Positions 26,845-34,691 of a stretch of 64,000 nt of DNA are shown here, in pieces. Origin of the DNA: Psychrobacillus sp044762855 (GTDB lineage: Bacteria > Bacillota > Bacilli > Bacillales_A > Planococcaceae); contig NZ_JBIWFB010000001.1 in assembly GCF_044762855.1 (NCBI RefSeq), forward strand, positions 62,001 through 126,000, read 5' to 3'. Position numbers and translations under genes: made by a program. The notes under the pieces are model-generated. The model did no database searches and had not been told where the DNA came from. It was given only the letters and a program-made list of their open reading frames with translations. Numbering within the stretch: the first letter of the stretch is position 1; each line of letters opens with the position of its first letter.

Positions 26845-27942
26845 ATGAATGAAACAAAATTACTGTACGAAGTATTTAAGCAAACTAAATATCAAGTATC
26901 AGGACACGGAAAGAGAGATATACAAGTGTTGAAGAATGCCTTGCAAACGGTGGATGGCACGCAGGAAAGTGATGTTTACGGTAATGGAGGAATTATCGAA
27001 GAATTTCAAACAAAGATGGCAGAATATCTTGGAAAAGACAAAGCAGTTTTCTTCCCAAGTGGAACAATGGCTCAGCAGATTGCATTACGAATATGGTGTG
27101 ATGAAAAAGGCTCGAAAAAGGTTGCATATCATCCACTTTGCCATTTAGAAATACATGAGGAAGATGGGCTAAAGGAATTGCATCATATCCAGTCTATTTT
27201 GTTAGCAGACAAAGATAGATTAATAGGGTTGGATGATGTAGTGAATATGGATAAAGAGGTTTCTTGTGTATTACTTGAATTGCCTCAACGGGAAATTGGC
27301 GGTCAATTGCCGGACTATGAAACAATTGAGAAAATTTCTAAGTATTGCCGCGATCAAGGAATTAGACTACATTTGGATGGTGCACGACTTTTTGAAATAC
27401 TACCTTATTATGAAAAGACAGCTGCTGAAGTATGTAGTCTCTTTGACAGTGTGTATATATCCTTTTATAAAGGAATTGGAGGAGTGGCCGGAGCTATTCT
27501 TGCAGGCGACAAAGCGTTTACGGATGAATCGAAAATATGGAAAAGACGACATGGTGGGGACCTAATCAGTTTATACCCATATATCGTCAGTGCTAATTAT
27601 TATTTCGATGAAAATGAAAAGAGGATGAGCCAGTTTTACCATGACGCTTTAGAGCTTGCAGTCTTTTTTAATTCATGTGAGAGCGTTTCAACTATCCCAC
27701 TAATACCTGTTTCCAATATGTTTCATGTCCATTTCCAAGCATCCAGAGAAGAAGTAGAACCTATATTAGCAGAATTATATGAGGAAACGAGTTTTGGATT
27801 AACAAGCTATTTAAAAGAAGTGACGCAAAAAACATGTGGTTTTGAAGTGAATATAGGTAATCAGTATGCAACTCTACCAAAAGAAAAATTAAAGCAAGTA
27901 TTTCAATTACTGGATGAAAAACTAAGAAAATCTCTAAGTTAA
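26845..27942 (+). CDS. threonine aldolase family protein (beta-eliminating lyase)
   Basis: PLP-dependent fold-type I enzyme of 365 residues, related to low-specificity L-threonine aldolase (threonine to glycine and acetaldehyde). The Schiff-base lysine is probably Lys209 in SVYISFYKGIGG. Other landmarks are ESDVYGNGG near residue 42, FPSGTMAQQIAL (phosphate-binding) and HLDGARLFE (cofactor Asp). GGA-rich RBS (ACTGGAGAC) precedes ATG 26845. It stands alone between the C26 hydrolase and a small gene. Confidence 0.88.
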   Translation: MNETKLLYEVFKQTKYQVSGHGKRDIQVLKNALQTVDGTQESDVYGNGGIIEEFQTKMAEYLGKDKAVFFPSGTMAQQIALRIWCDEKGSKKVAYHPLCHLEIHEEDGLKELHHIQSILLADKDRLIGLDDVVNMDKEVSCVLLELPQREIGGQLPDYETIEKISKYCRDQGIRLHLDGARLFEILPYYEKTAAEVCSLFDSVYISFYKGIGGVAGAILAGDKAFTDESKIWKRRHGGDLISLYPYIVSANYYFDENEKRMSQFYHDALELAVFFNSCESVSTIPLIPVSNMFHVHFQASREEVEPILAELYEETSFGLTSYLKEVTQKTCGFEVNIGNQYATLPKEKLKQVFQLLDEKLRKSLS

Positions 27943-28059
27943 GTTTTAATTATGCAATTCTGAATAAGTTTACAGTTGTGAAATGTATATAAGTAATTGG
28001 CTACACATGCATAAAAGTTGCCCAAATGCACAAATTATTTGTCATGGAGGTGAGAATGC

Positions 28060-28239
28060 ATGACAAAAGGTAAAAATCCTAGAAAATCTGTAGATCGTGA
28101 AGAATACGGGTTTGGATATGATGTAAGTCCAGATGATCTAGATGTAAGAGGTCAAAATAACGCAGCTAAGAAAAAGAATGATAATGAAAACAAAAGTAAA
28201 CCTTCTAATAAAGACAATCCTTCTAGATTAAATATTTGA
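28060..28239 (+). CDS. small hydrophilic protein, 59 residues
   Basis: A short gene with a strong RBS (ATGGAGGTGAG) before ATG 28060 and its own terminator. The product is very polar: MTKGKNPRKSVDREEYGFG, then DVSPDDLDVRG and a Lys/Asn-rich tail NNAAKKKNDNENKSKPSNK. No cysteine, no signal peptide, no membrane segment. The composition is like small spore or stress-associated proteins of bacilli, but I do not recognise a family. Confidence 0.6.
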   Translation: MTKGKNPRKSVDREEYGFGYDVSPDDLDVRGQNNAAKKKNDNENKSKPSNKDNPSRLNI

Positions 28240-28244
28240 TAAAT

Positions 28245-28281
28245 AAAACGGTGAGAGTAATATGCTTTCACCGTTTTGTTT
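28245..28281 (+). terminator. terminator after the 59-residue gene
   Basis: AAAACGGTGA (28245-28254) pairs with TCACCGTTTT (28268-28277) and continues GTTT. Confidence 0.8.
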
Positions 28282-28419
28282 ATCAATTAATACATAACGG
28301 ACCTACTGAAGATAAAATCTATAACTCCATGAATATATAAAATAATATCGAATATTGTTCTAATTTCTCTCTTTTTCTCTTACATTGTTATAACGACATG
28401 AAAAGGGAGTAGGTCATGT

Positions 28420-29292
28420 ATGTTAATAGATGGAGTATTTTCGGGTGGGGGTATGAAAGGTATTGCCCTAGTTGGGGCTTTTCAAGTATTAGAAGAAAAG
28501 GGATATACGTTTAAACGGGTTGCGGGAACGAGTGCTGGTGCTATTTTAGCGTGTTTTATAGCCGCGGGATATACTGGAAAAGAAATTGAAGAAATAATGG
28601 TGGAACAGGATTTTCAATCTCTTCTCGATCCACGTAAAATGGTACTTCCTATCCCATTTATGAAATGGCTGAATTTATATTGGGGGTTAGGTTTATATCA
28701 AGGAAAGGCTTTAGAAAATTGGTTTTTAGAGAAGTTAGCAGTGAAAGGAATCTATTCATTTTCCGATTTGCCAGAAGGGTCTTTGAAACTGGTTGCGTCA
28801 GATTTAACGAATGGCAAAATGATGGTACTTCCCGATGATTTGGAACGCTACGGGGTGTCTCCTAATAGCTTTCCCGTTGCTAGAGCTCTGCGCATGAGCT
28901 GTGGCATCCCATTTTTCTTTGAACCAGTAAAAATGAGGGTGGGTTCGGGAGACACGATTGTTGTAGACGGAGGAGTATTAAGCAATTTTCCGATGTGGAT
29001 TTTTGATAATGGAAACAAGGAGCGTCCAATCATTGGTTTGAAGCTAAGCAGTAGCTCCGAGGAGATGCAGCCTCATAAAATAAAAAACGGTTTGCAGCTA
29101 TTCGAAGCACTTTTTTCCACGATGAAAAATGCACATGATGAACGTTATATTTCTCGAAAACTTGAAAAGAATGTTATTTTTATCCCAGTTGAAGAATATA
29201 GTGCTACGCAGTTTGATTTGGATAAAGAAATGAAGGCGAATTTATTGGAAAAAGGAAGAAACCGGGCGACTCAATTTTTAAAAATGTGGTAA
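28420..29292 (+). CDS. patatin-like phospholipase
   Basis: Serine lipid acyl hydrolase of 290 residues. The oxyanion motif GGGMKG is at residues 9-14, the nucleophile Ser38 lies in GTSAG, and the catalytic aspartate in VVDGGVLSNFP around residue 185, so the Ser-Asp dyad is complete. No signal peptide, hence cytoplasmic or membrane-peripheral. Length and motif spacing resemble RssA/YqhO-type bacterial patatins. ATG 28420 follows AAAGGGAG. Neighbours give no clue to the lipid substrate. Confidence 0.9.
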   Translation: MLIDGVFSGGGMKGIALVGAFQVLEEKGYTFKRVAGTSAGAILACFIAAGYTGKEIEEIMVEQDFQSLLDPRKMVLPIPFMKWLNLYWGLGLYQGKALENWFLEKLAVKGIYSFSDLPEGSLKLVASDLTNGKMMVLPDDLERYGVSPNSFPVARALRMSCGIPFFFEPVKMRVGSGDTIVVDGGVLSNFPMWIFDNGNKERPIIGLKLSSSSEEMQPHKIKNGLQLFEALFSTMKNAHDERYISRKLEKNVIFIPVEEYSATQFDLDKEMKANLLEKGRNRATQFLKMW

Positions 29293-29374
29293 TTTAACTT
29301 TATTCATTAGAAGAGTAATTAGCGTTAGAAAAGGAATAATAAGAATGAAAGTCAGTAAAAGGAGAGATTTATTC

Positions 29375-29794
29375 ATGGCAAAAAACGCGAAAGAGATTGC
29401 ACAAAAGATCTTGCAAAATAGTTTGATTGGTACAATGGCGACGATTGAACAAAATAAACCACATTCTCGTTATATGACCTTCTTTAACGATGATTTCATT
29501 CTGTACACAGCGACAAGTAAAAAGACACACAAAGTAGAAGAAATCCAAAAGAACCCGAATACGCATATTCTTTTAGGATATGAAGGGAAAGGTTTAGGTG
29601 ATGCCTTCTTAGAAATTGAAGGAACGGTGGAAGAACATGATGATGAGAGTATGAAGAAAAAAGTATGGAATAACGCTTTAAAAGGTTGGTTTGAAGGACC
29701 TGAAGATCCGGATCTAATCATTTTGAAAATTACCCCAAAGCAAATTCGAGTAATGAACACAAAGGGGGAAGAACCTCAAATTATAGAAATTTAA
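29375..29794 (+). CDS. pyridoxamine 5'-phosphate oxidase family, general stress protein 26-like
   Basis: Flavin-binding split-barrel protein of 139 residues resembling YdaG (GSP26) of B. subtilis: QNSLIGTMATIEQNKPHSRYM (core GTMATIEQNKPHSRY) is the typical N-terminal strand, and LEIEGTVEEHDD and IRVMNTKGEEPQIIEI follow. The open frame begins at 29345, but ATG 29375 with AAAAGGAGAG upstream is the better start. In B. subtilis this is a sigma-B stress protein; I could not find a convincing sigma-B promoter here. Confidence 0.85.
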   Translation: MAKNAKEIAQKILQNSLIGTMATIEQNKPHSRYMTFFNDDFILYTATSKKTHKVEEIQKNPNTHILLGYEGKGLGDAFLEIEGTVEEHDDESMKKKVWNNALKGWFEGPEDPDLIILKITPKQIRVMNTKGEEPQIIEI

Positions 29795-29799
29795 ACAAC

Positions 29800-29833
29800 A
29801 AGAAGCCCCTTCATTCCAGAAGAGGCTTCTTTC
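29800..29833. terminator. bidirectional terminator
   Basis: AGAAGCCCCT (29801-29810) pairs with AGAGGCTTCT (29821-29830), with TTT on the plus strand and TTGTTGTTT on the minus strand, serving the GSP26-like gene and czcD. Confidence 0.75.
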
Positions 29834-29850
29834 GTATTGTTTGTATGTTA

Positions 29851-30795
29851 TTACTTCAAATGACATTTCAATTCATCGTGTTTTATCTCTGCAGTTTCCA
29901 CTTGAATGGTCGCATGCTCTAAGTGGAATGTTAACTTCAATTTATCAAGGGCTTGCTGAAGAATATATTGTCCATTTTTCTCGTCTTCAATGACAAGATG
30001 GCAGCTTAAAGAATCTAACCCAGATGTAATTGTCCATATATGAAGGTCGTGAACATCAAGCACTCCTTCGATTTGTTCTAAAGATGCCTTTACTTCCTTT
30101 TGATCGATTGACATAGGGGTTCCTTCCATTAAAATATGGATGGAATGCTTGATAAGTCCCCAAGCACTTTTCAAAATTAATAAAGCGACAAGGACTGAAA
30201 TAATGGGATCGGCTACGTACCAATCAAATAATAGCATAAGAATTCCTGCTACTATTGCACCGATAGATCCTAAAGCATCTCCAAGTACATGTAAATAAGC
30301 ACCTCGTAAATTTACATTATTCTTGACGTCACCTTTCCGTATTAAAGCCCAGGCACTTAATAAATTTGCTAACAAACCAATTGCTGCTATGAGCATCATT
30401 GTCCCACTTGCAACTGTTTGAGGTTCTAAAAATCGACCAAATGCTTCCCAGACGATAAATCCAGCAATCACAAATAACGTGACACCATTGAATAATGCTG
30501 CTAATATCTCGAAGCGATATCCTCCAAATGTTCTAACGGATGAAGGGGGTCTAGAAGAAAACCAGATAGCTACTAAGCTTAATAGCAAAGCACTAGCATC
30601 GCTTAGCATATGACCAGAATCAGATAATAAGGCCAAGCTATTTGTAAATAACCCTCCAAAAAACTCTAAAAACATAATCCCTGTTGTAATAAGTAAAGCA
30701 ATTAGTAACCCTTTTTTATTCCCTTGCCGAGCCTCCTCAAAGTGATTGTGAGAGTGCCCATGATGGTCGTGCCCATGATGATGGTGATGACCCAT
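29851..30795 (-). CDS. czcD: cation diffusion facilitator, zinc/cobalt efflux CzcD
   Basis: Proton-coupled Zn2+/Cd2+/Co2+ exporter of 314 residues. The His-rich N-terminus (MGHHHHHGHDHHGHSHNHF) is followed by six membrane segments, metal-site motifs SDSGHMLSDA and HVLGDALGS in helices 2 and 5, and a cytoplasmic C-terminal domain ending in HDELKCHLK. ATG 30795 lies 12 bases after the stop of the czrA-like regulator, so the two form an operon derepressed by metal. Confidence 0.93.
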   Translation of the reverse strand: MGHHHHHGHDHHGHSHNHFEEARQGNKKGLLIALLITTGIMFLEFFGGLFTNSLALLSDSGHMLSDASALLLSLVAIWFSSRPPSSVRTFGGYRFEILAALFNGVTLFVIAGFIVWEAFGRFLEPQTVASGTMMLIAAIGLLANLLSAWALIRKGDVKNNVNLRGAYLHVLGDALGSIGAIVAGILMLLFDWYVADPIISVLVALLILKSAWGLIKHSIHILMEGTPMSIDQKEVKASLEQIEGVLDVHDLHIWTITSGLDSLSCHLVIEDEKNGQYILQQALDKLKLTFHLEHATIQVETAEIKHDELKCHLK

Positions 30796-30807
30796 AAATT
30801 TCCCTCC

Positions 30808-31116
30808 TTATTTACATTCAACATGTGAAATGACTTGATTTAAAATAGTAATGACATGTTCATCGTCGTACGTGTAATAAAAGGTGTTTCCGTCTCGTCT
30901 GTACTTAACAAGTCTCAAATTTCTAAGTAAACTTAGTTGGTGCGAAACGGCAGATTGTGTCATATTCAATACTTCCTTAATATGAGTTACGGAACATTCT
31001 TCTTGAGAAAGCAAATATAATATTTTAATCCGAGTTGGATCGGCCAATGCTTTGAAAATACGCGAAGCATCATCGACCGTATTTGGAGATAAAAATGCAT
31101 GTTCTTGTTTATCCAT
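30808..31116 (-). CDS. czrA: ArsR-family zinc/cobalt repressor CzrA-like
   Basis: Dimeric winged-helix metal sensor of 102 residues. The HTH is in TQSAVSHQLSLLRNLRLVKYRRDG (core SAVSHQLSLL). The C-terminal alpha-5 metal site is recognisable as DDEHVITILNQVISHVE, giving the Asp/His and His ligand pattern of CzrA. The open frame extends to 31149, but ATG 31116 with AAGAGGGG upstream gives the family length. A palindromic operator overlaps the promoter region just upstream. It represses itself and czcD until zinc or cobalt binds. Confidence 0.9.
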   Translation of the reverse strand: MDKQEHAFLSPNTVDDASRIFKALADPTRIKILYLLSQEECSVTHIKEVLNMTQSAVSHQLSLLRNLRLVKYRRDGNTFYYTYDDEHVITILNQVISHVECK

Positions 31117-31135
31117 TATAAAACCCCTCTTAACT

Positions 31136-31163
31136 ATGTATATGAACATATGCTCATATACAT
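31136..31163. promoter_or_regulatory. CzrA operator
   Basis: ATGTATATGA (31136-31145) and TCATATACAT (31154-31163) are perfect arms of an ArsR/SmtB-type palindrome, with the typical core ATATGAACATATG, 20 bases upstream of the czrA start. Confidence 0.75.
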
Positions 31164-31471
31164 ATTATACGCGATAACTAGAAAAATGGTCAATGATTTA
31201 ACGGCAATTTAGAAAGTAGTAGTTGATTTGAAAAGCAAAAAAGCCCCTATAGAGGCTTTTTGAGTATGAGGAAACTATAAAAAGTTTATTTGGCTATTGT
31301 GCGGGATATAGGGATAAAGCGTCTTAGCAAATTCAATAAGGGAGCAGCTATATTCCCGCTGGGCAAGTGACGAGCGGCTACGTGGCTAATGCTCTTGCAG
31401 GGTCTCACCACACCGTCGGCCAAAATTCCAAAATTATGTATTTATTAATTAATAAATTCCAAAGAATGGCT

Positions 31472-31576
31472 AAGGGCAACCAAATAGCTATTGAAAGCAA
31501 CTAATTTCAGTACGGAAGCAACTAAAATAAACGTAAGAGCAACTAAATTGCCGATGAAAGCAACTAATTCTTAAAA
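31472..31576 (+). repeat. 21 bp array type 1 in copy B, five units
   Basis: Units start at 31472, 31493, 31514, 31535 and 31556, exactly 21 bases apart, with the same RRRRGCAAYYAA core as in copy A. Confidence 0.85.
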
Positions 31577-31626
31577 CAACAAGTATACTTGGAATGAGAT
31601 AAAGATGATTATGACTCTTCTTTGTC

Positions 31627-31689
31627 AACGTTGCGCAAATGTCCAATAATGTTGCGAGTAATGACTAGAACGTTGCGCTTTTTTATGAG
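31627..31689 (+). repeat. 21 bp array type 2 in copy B, three units
   Basis: AACGTTGCG, AATGTTGCG and AACGTTGCG start at 31627, 31648 and 31669. The period is again 21, although the conserved core is unrelated to type 1. Confidence 0.8.
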
Positions 31690-31881
31690 CAATCTTCTCA
31701 GATATATGGCTCTGATATATTTGCCGTAGCGTGCCTGGCCGCATGAATCACAGTCATGAGCCCTCGTGTGCAACACGAGTTGGCTCATGCAAGATTGCGG
31801 CTAGCGGGTCACCTTATAAGACGCACTTTCCCTATCATGTTCAACATGTTCATTCCATATATCGAGATTGGAATAAATAGG

Positions 31882-32049
31882 TTAGTGCTTTTTTTGCTTG
31901 TTCTTTTTCTTTGGAGTATTTTCTTTGAGCTCTGCAAACTCCGCAGCAAATTCTTCTTGCACATTGTTCGGTTTTATTTTCTGGTTTTTAGGTGTTTGTG
32001 GAAGGGTGTCCTTGTTCTTGCTTTTCCCTTGCTTATTATCTCGTCCGAT
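31882..32049 (-). CDS. small YfhD-like protein with apparent ATC start
   Basis: The conserved-looking protein begins (M/I)GRDNKQGKSKNKDTLPQTP and continues with EEFAAEFAELK and a Lys-rich tail, about 55 residues. The order GR(D)N, LPQTPKN, EF..E(F/L)AE resembles small YfhD-like proteins of bacilli. A perfect RBS GAAAGGAG lies 7 bases before the codon ATC at 32047-32049, exactly where ATG is expected; an ATT lies two codons upstream. The frame stays open further upstream to 32127 but without a good RBS. So this is either a rare non-canonical start or a start-codon mutation. Confidence 0.55.
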   Translation of the reverse strand: MGRDNKQGKSKNKDTLPQTPKNQKIKPNNVQEEFAAEFAELKENTPKKKNKQKKH

Positions 32050-32120
32050 GTTAATTCTCCTTTCTATATTTCGTTCTAAATTAATATGGCACTGAACACT
32101 TATTTTAATCATAGAAAATA

Positions 32121-32148
32121 AAAACACTGAGAATAAATATTCTCAGTG
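32121..32148 (-). terminator. terminator of the 146-residue gene
   Basis: CACTGAGAATA (32125-32135) and TATTCTCAGTG (32138-32148) form an 11 bp stem. On the minus strand it is followed by TTTTTATTTT. Confidence 0.8.
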
Positions 32149-32152
32149 CGAG

Positions 32153-32593
32153 TTATTTTACTTTGTTAAAGAAAGCAACTAATTGTTTTGGAGTTGGAGC
32201 TTGGATTTTATAAGTTAGCTCACGATCCCCGTTATTTTCTATACGTGGAATGATGGATTCAACCACATTGAATTTCCAAAAAGAAGGTTTACTTTTTGTA
32301 CTCTTTTCCGTATCGGCAGTCATCATTTTTCTTTGAAAAGGATGAAGCTTTGCCATTAAGAACTTTTCTTTTATACGGATGAGTAAATATCCTTCATCGG
32401 TTTCGGGATCATATTTTTTCATAAGTGATTCACCCAGTTCAAATGTGTTCGATTTGTTTTGAACGGATGGTGAAATAACTAAAATATTTCCCTTTCGAAA
32501 CAGGGCGGTATTTGATACTTGTCGAAGGCCCAAATCATTTATTAAAAAATCTAGGTTTACTTGAGATGCTTCACTAGCAACTGACATATTCAT
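32153..32593 (-). CDS. hypothetical protein, 146 residues
   Basis: A soluble 146-residue protein I do not recognise. It starts MNMSVASEASQVNLDFLIND behind GGAGG, shows alternating beta-like stretches (GNILVISPSV, GYLLIRIKEKFLMAKLHPF), a basic middle and ends in PTPKQLVAFFNKVK. No signal peptide, membrane segment or cysteine. It has its own terminator and stands between the YfhD-like gene and EcsC. It looks like a true single gene by codon texture and RBS. Confidence 0.7.
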   Translation of the reverse strand: MNMSVASEASQVNLDFLINDLGLRQVSNTALFRKGNILVISPSVQNKSNTFELGESLMKKYDPETDEGYLLIRIKEKFLMAKLHPFQRKMMTADTEKSTKSKPSFWKFNVVESIIPRIENNGDRELTYKIQAPTPKQLVAFFNKVK

Positions 32594-32718
32594 ACCTCCT
32601 TTTCACTTTTTTACGTTCTATAGTAATAGTATATCCTATTTGAGGCATAATAAATTCATTTTTGGGAATATCCTCTTAAGTTAAAGTGAAGAAATGAATG
32701 AAAAGCAGAAAAATTTCT

Positions 32719-33540
32719 TTATTTTTCAAGAAAAATGTCGTTATTTGTATGATTTTCAATTCTCTCGATAATCCTTCTTTTTCGGAATAGCATTTGGCCA
32801 GCTTCTCCAATATCGTTTATAGCAGACCGGTTAATGAATGCCCCAAATACAAGACCAGCAATTGGAATCATTTGAAATAGTTTTTTCCACCCAAATTGAT
32901 CACGGTAGGAAAACATTACTTCACGCCAACCTTGTAACTCCGATAGAATTTCTCTTTTTGCATGTTCATCTTGTTGATCAAACGTAGATAGCTGGGCAAG
33001 AATTGTCTGCTTTCCAACTATATCGGCTGAGACAAATTGAAGACATTTAATAATAAATAAGCGCTCTTTTTTGTCGTTTGGATCGTACCCATAGCAAATA
33101 GCGATATCTTGTAATGTTTTTAGCTGCAAACCTAACAGGAGAGGAATATCAATTGATAATGTAAAAACACCACCGATACCTGTACTTGCTCCTTGTATAG
33201 TTGCTAAATTCTTTCTGTTACCTGTAAGCTTTTCTGCGGCGTTATCCATATGGGAAACTGGTAATTTGTTTACATCTTCTAATGTTTGTACTTCTATATC
33301 TGGAAAATAGGAAGGGATTTTGGATGTCGAGCTTAAATAACTACCACCCGTCTGAACGTATTGACCAAGTTCATCGACAAGGATGCCAATTTTGTTCTGA
33401 ATAAATGAGGGAGTCCATTTATCGATTAGTTTAAAAGGTAGGCGACCAAGTTTCTCCCAAAACCATAAGTCACTTTGGTCTTTCTCCCATTTTTCCACAT
33501 GTATTAACTCATCAGTTAGCCATTTTTTCGAATCATGCAC
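32719..33540 (-). CDS. EcsC family protein
   Basis: A 273-residue member of the EcsC family, named after B. subtilis EcsC. The family landmarks are GASTGIGGVFTLSIDIPLLL in the centre (hydrophobic, glycine-rich), DIAICYGYDPNDKKER and IPIAGLVFGAFINRSAINDIGEAG at the C-terminus. Function is unknown; the hydrophobic central segment suggests membrane association. ATG 33540 has only a modest RBS (AGGCGAAA). The gene is monocistronic and divergent from degV. Confidence 0.85.
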   Translation of the reverse strand: MHDSKKWLTDELIHVEKWEKDQSDLWFWEKLGRLPFKLIDKWTPSFIQNKIGILVDELGQYVQTGGSYLSSTSKIPSYFPDIEVQTLEDVNKLPVSHMDNAAEKLTGNRKNLATIQGASTGIGGVFTLSIDIPLLLGLQLKTLQDIAICYGYDPNDKKERLFIIKCLQFVSADIVGKQTILAQLSTFDQQDEHAKREILSELQGWREVMFSYRDQFGWKKLFQMIPIAGLVFGAFINRSAINDIGEAGQMLFRKRRIIERIENHTNNDIFLEK

Positions 33541-33690
33541 AGTTAGTTTCGCCTCTTTCTTTGTATACTCTTCTTACGAATTTGCGAGTAGAAAGTTTCG
33601 ATTTGAATTTCGAAATATGCTAAAAGTACAAATGCTAATTTTTAAAATGCCAGTGTCTGAGCGACTAAACAATGAACAAAACGAGTAACT

Positions 33691-33710
33691 GTTATAATAA
33701 ATATTATAAC
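33691..33710. promoter_or_regulatory. AT-rich palindrome before degV
   Basis: GTTATAATA (33691-33699) and TATTATAAC (33702-33710) are perfect 9 bp arms separated by AA and include TATAAT-like -10 sequence. It may be the degV core promoter overlapped by an operator. Confidence 0.35.
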
Positions 33711-33744
33711 AGAAATCCATCTTCAACATAAAGGCGGTAACAAA

Positions 33745-34569
33745 ATGATAAAAATTATAACAGATAGCTCATCAGATTTGTCGAGAGAAATAATAGAAAA
33801 ATATGATATTACGGTCGTGCCATTGAAAGTTAATATAGAGGGTAAGGACTACTTAGAGGGTATTGATCTAACGCCAAAAGAGTTCTTTATGAAGCTGTTT
33901 TCTTCGGAAAATCTACCAAAAATATCTCAGCCGTCCCCAGCGGAATTTGCTGAAAGTTTCTCCAAATTCACGGAAGAAGATGAATTATTATGCCTTACTA
34001 TTTCTTCCGGCTTAAGTGGAACTTATCAATCGGCATGTATGGGAAAAGAACTTTCCGGTACTAATGTTACCGTGTTTGATACACTAGCTGGTTCACTTGC
34101 CCATGGTTTTCAAATTGTCCATGCCGCAGAACTTGCGCAAAAAGGATATTCTATTGAAAAGATTGTTACTGTACTGGAAAAGAATAGAGAAGAAATGAAT
34201 ATACTTATCCTTTTAGATGCGTTGGAAAACATTGTAAAGGGTGGTCGGCTAAGTAAATTCCAAGGATCAATAGCTAAGATTCTGAATATTAAAGTGATAT
34301 TAGAAGGAGTTAATGGCAAGGTAGAAGTTTTAGAAAAGTTCCAAGGGAAGAAAAGGTTTCAAAAAAAGACATTGGAAGTTATCCAAAATAAAAAAGAAGA
34401 CTTTTCTCAGACTATTTTTGGAATTACCCACACCGGAAACATAGAAGAAGCAGAAGTGCTCAAAGCGGAACTTATTCGCCGATTTCAGCCAAAAGACGTC
34501 ATTGTTCGTTATATGGGTGCAACAATGGGGACATATGCAGGAAAAGGTGGAATGATTGTTTCATTCTAA
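33745..34569 (+). CDS. DegV family fatty-acid-binding protein
   Basis: A 274-residue DegV/FakB-type protein. The N-terminus KIITDSSSDLSREIIEKYDI is typical, SSGLSGTYQSA contains the conserved Ser/Thr loop contacting the bound fatty acid carboxylate, and GGRLSKFQGSIAKILNIKVI is the second hallmark. FakB proteins present fatty acids to the kinase FakA so that exogenous fatty acids enter phospholipid synthesis. fakA is not in this window. ATG 33745 follows AAGGCGG. One of several paralogues is usual in bacilli. Confidence 0.9.
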   Translation: MIKIITDSSSDLSREIIEKYDITVVPLKVNIEGKDYLEGIDLTPKEFFMKLFSSENLPKISQPSPAEFAESFSKFTEEDELLCLTISSGLSGTYQSACMGKELSGTNVTVFDTLAGSLAHGFQIVHAAELAQKGYSIEKIVTVLEKNREEMNILILLDALENIVKGGRLSKFQGSIAKILNIKVILEGVNGKVEVLEKFQGKKRFQKKTLEVIQNKKEDFSQTIFGITHTGNIEEAEVLKAELIRRFQPKDVIVRYMGATMGTYAGKGGMIVSF

Positions 34570-34616
34570 AAAACTGCAGCAATTCGTATTTCTACGAGCA
34601 TTGCTACAGTTTTTAA
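34568..34616 (+). terminator. terminator after degV
   Basis: AAAACTG.AGCAA (34570-34582) pairs with TTGCT.CAGTTTT (34601-34614), with an inner CGTA/TACG stem, then T residues. Confidence 0.7.
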
Positions 34617-34691
34617 TTTGCTAATCTATTTCTATTACATAATTAACTCGTATTAACGGTAAGTCCAGACTCCACTGATGGAGGTTTCACT

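Larger units (their letters stand above)
31307..31835 (+). repeat. dispersed MITE-like element, copy B
   Basis: A 529 bp copy bounded by TATAGGGATAAAGCGTC (31307-31323) and GACGCACTTTCCCTAT (31820-31835), which are near-complementary ends. It contains the left module, a 21 bp array type 1, a second 21 bp array type 2 and a right part with ACACGAGTTGGCTCATGC. It fills most of the gap between czrA and the next gene. Open frames within it, such as 31756-32079, are not convincing genes. Confidence 0.8.

Noticed and set aside
31472..31689. Regular repeats suggestive of a CRISPR array
   Set aside because: The 21 bp periodic units have no separate constant repeat and unique spacer of CRISPR length, are only five units long, recur at several loci and have no cas genes nearby.
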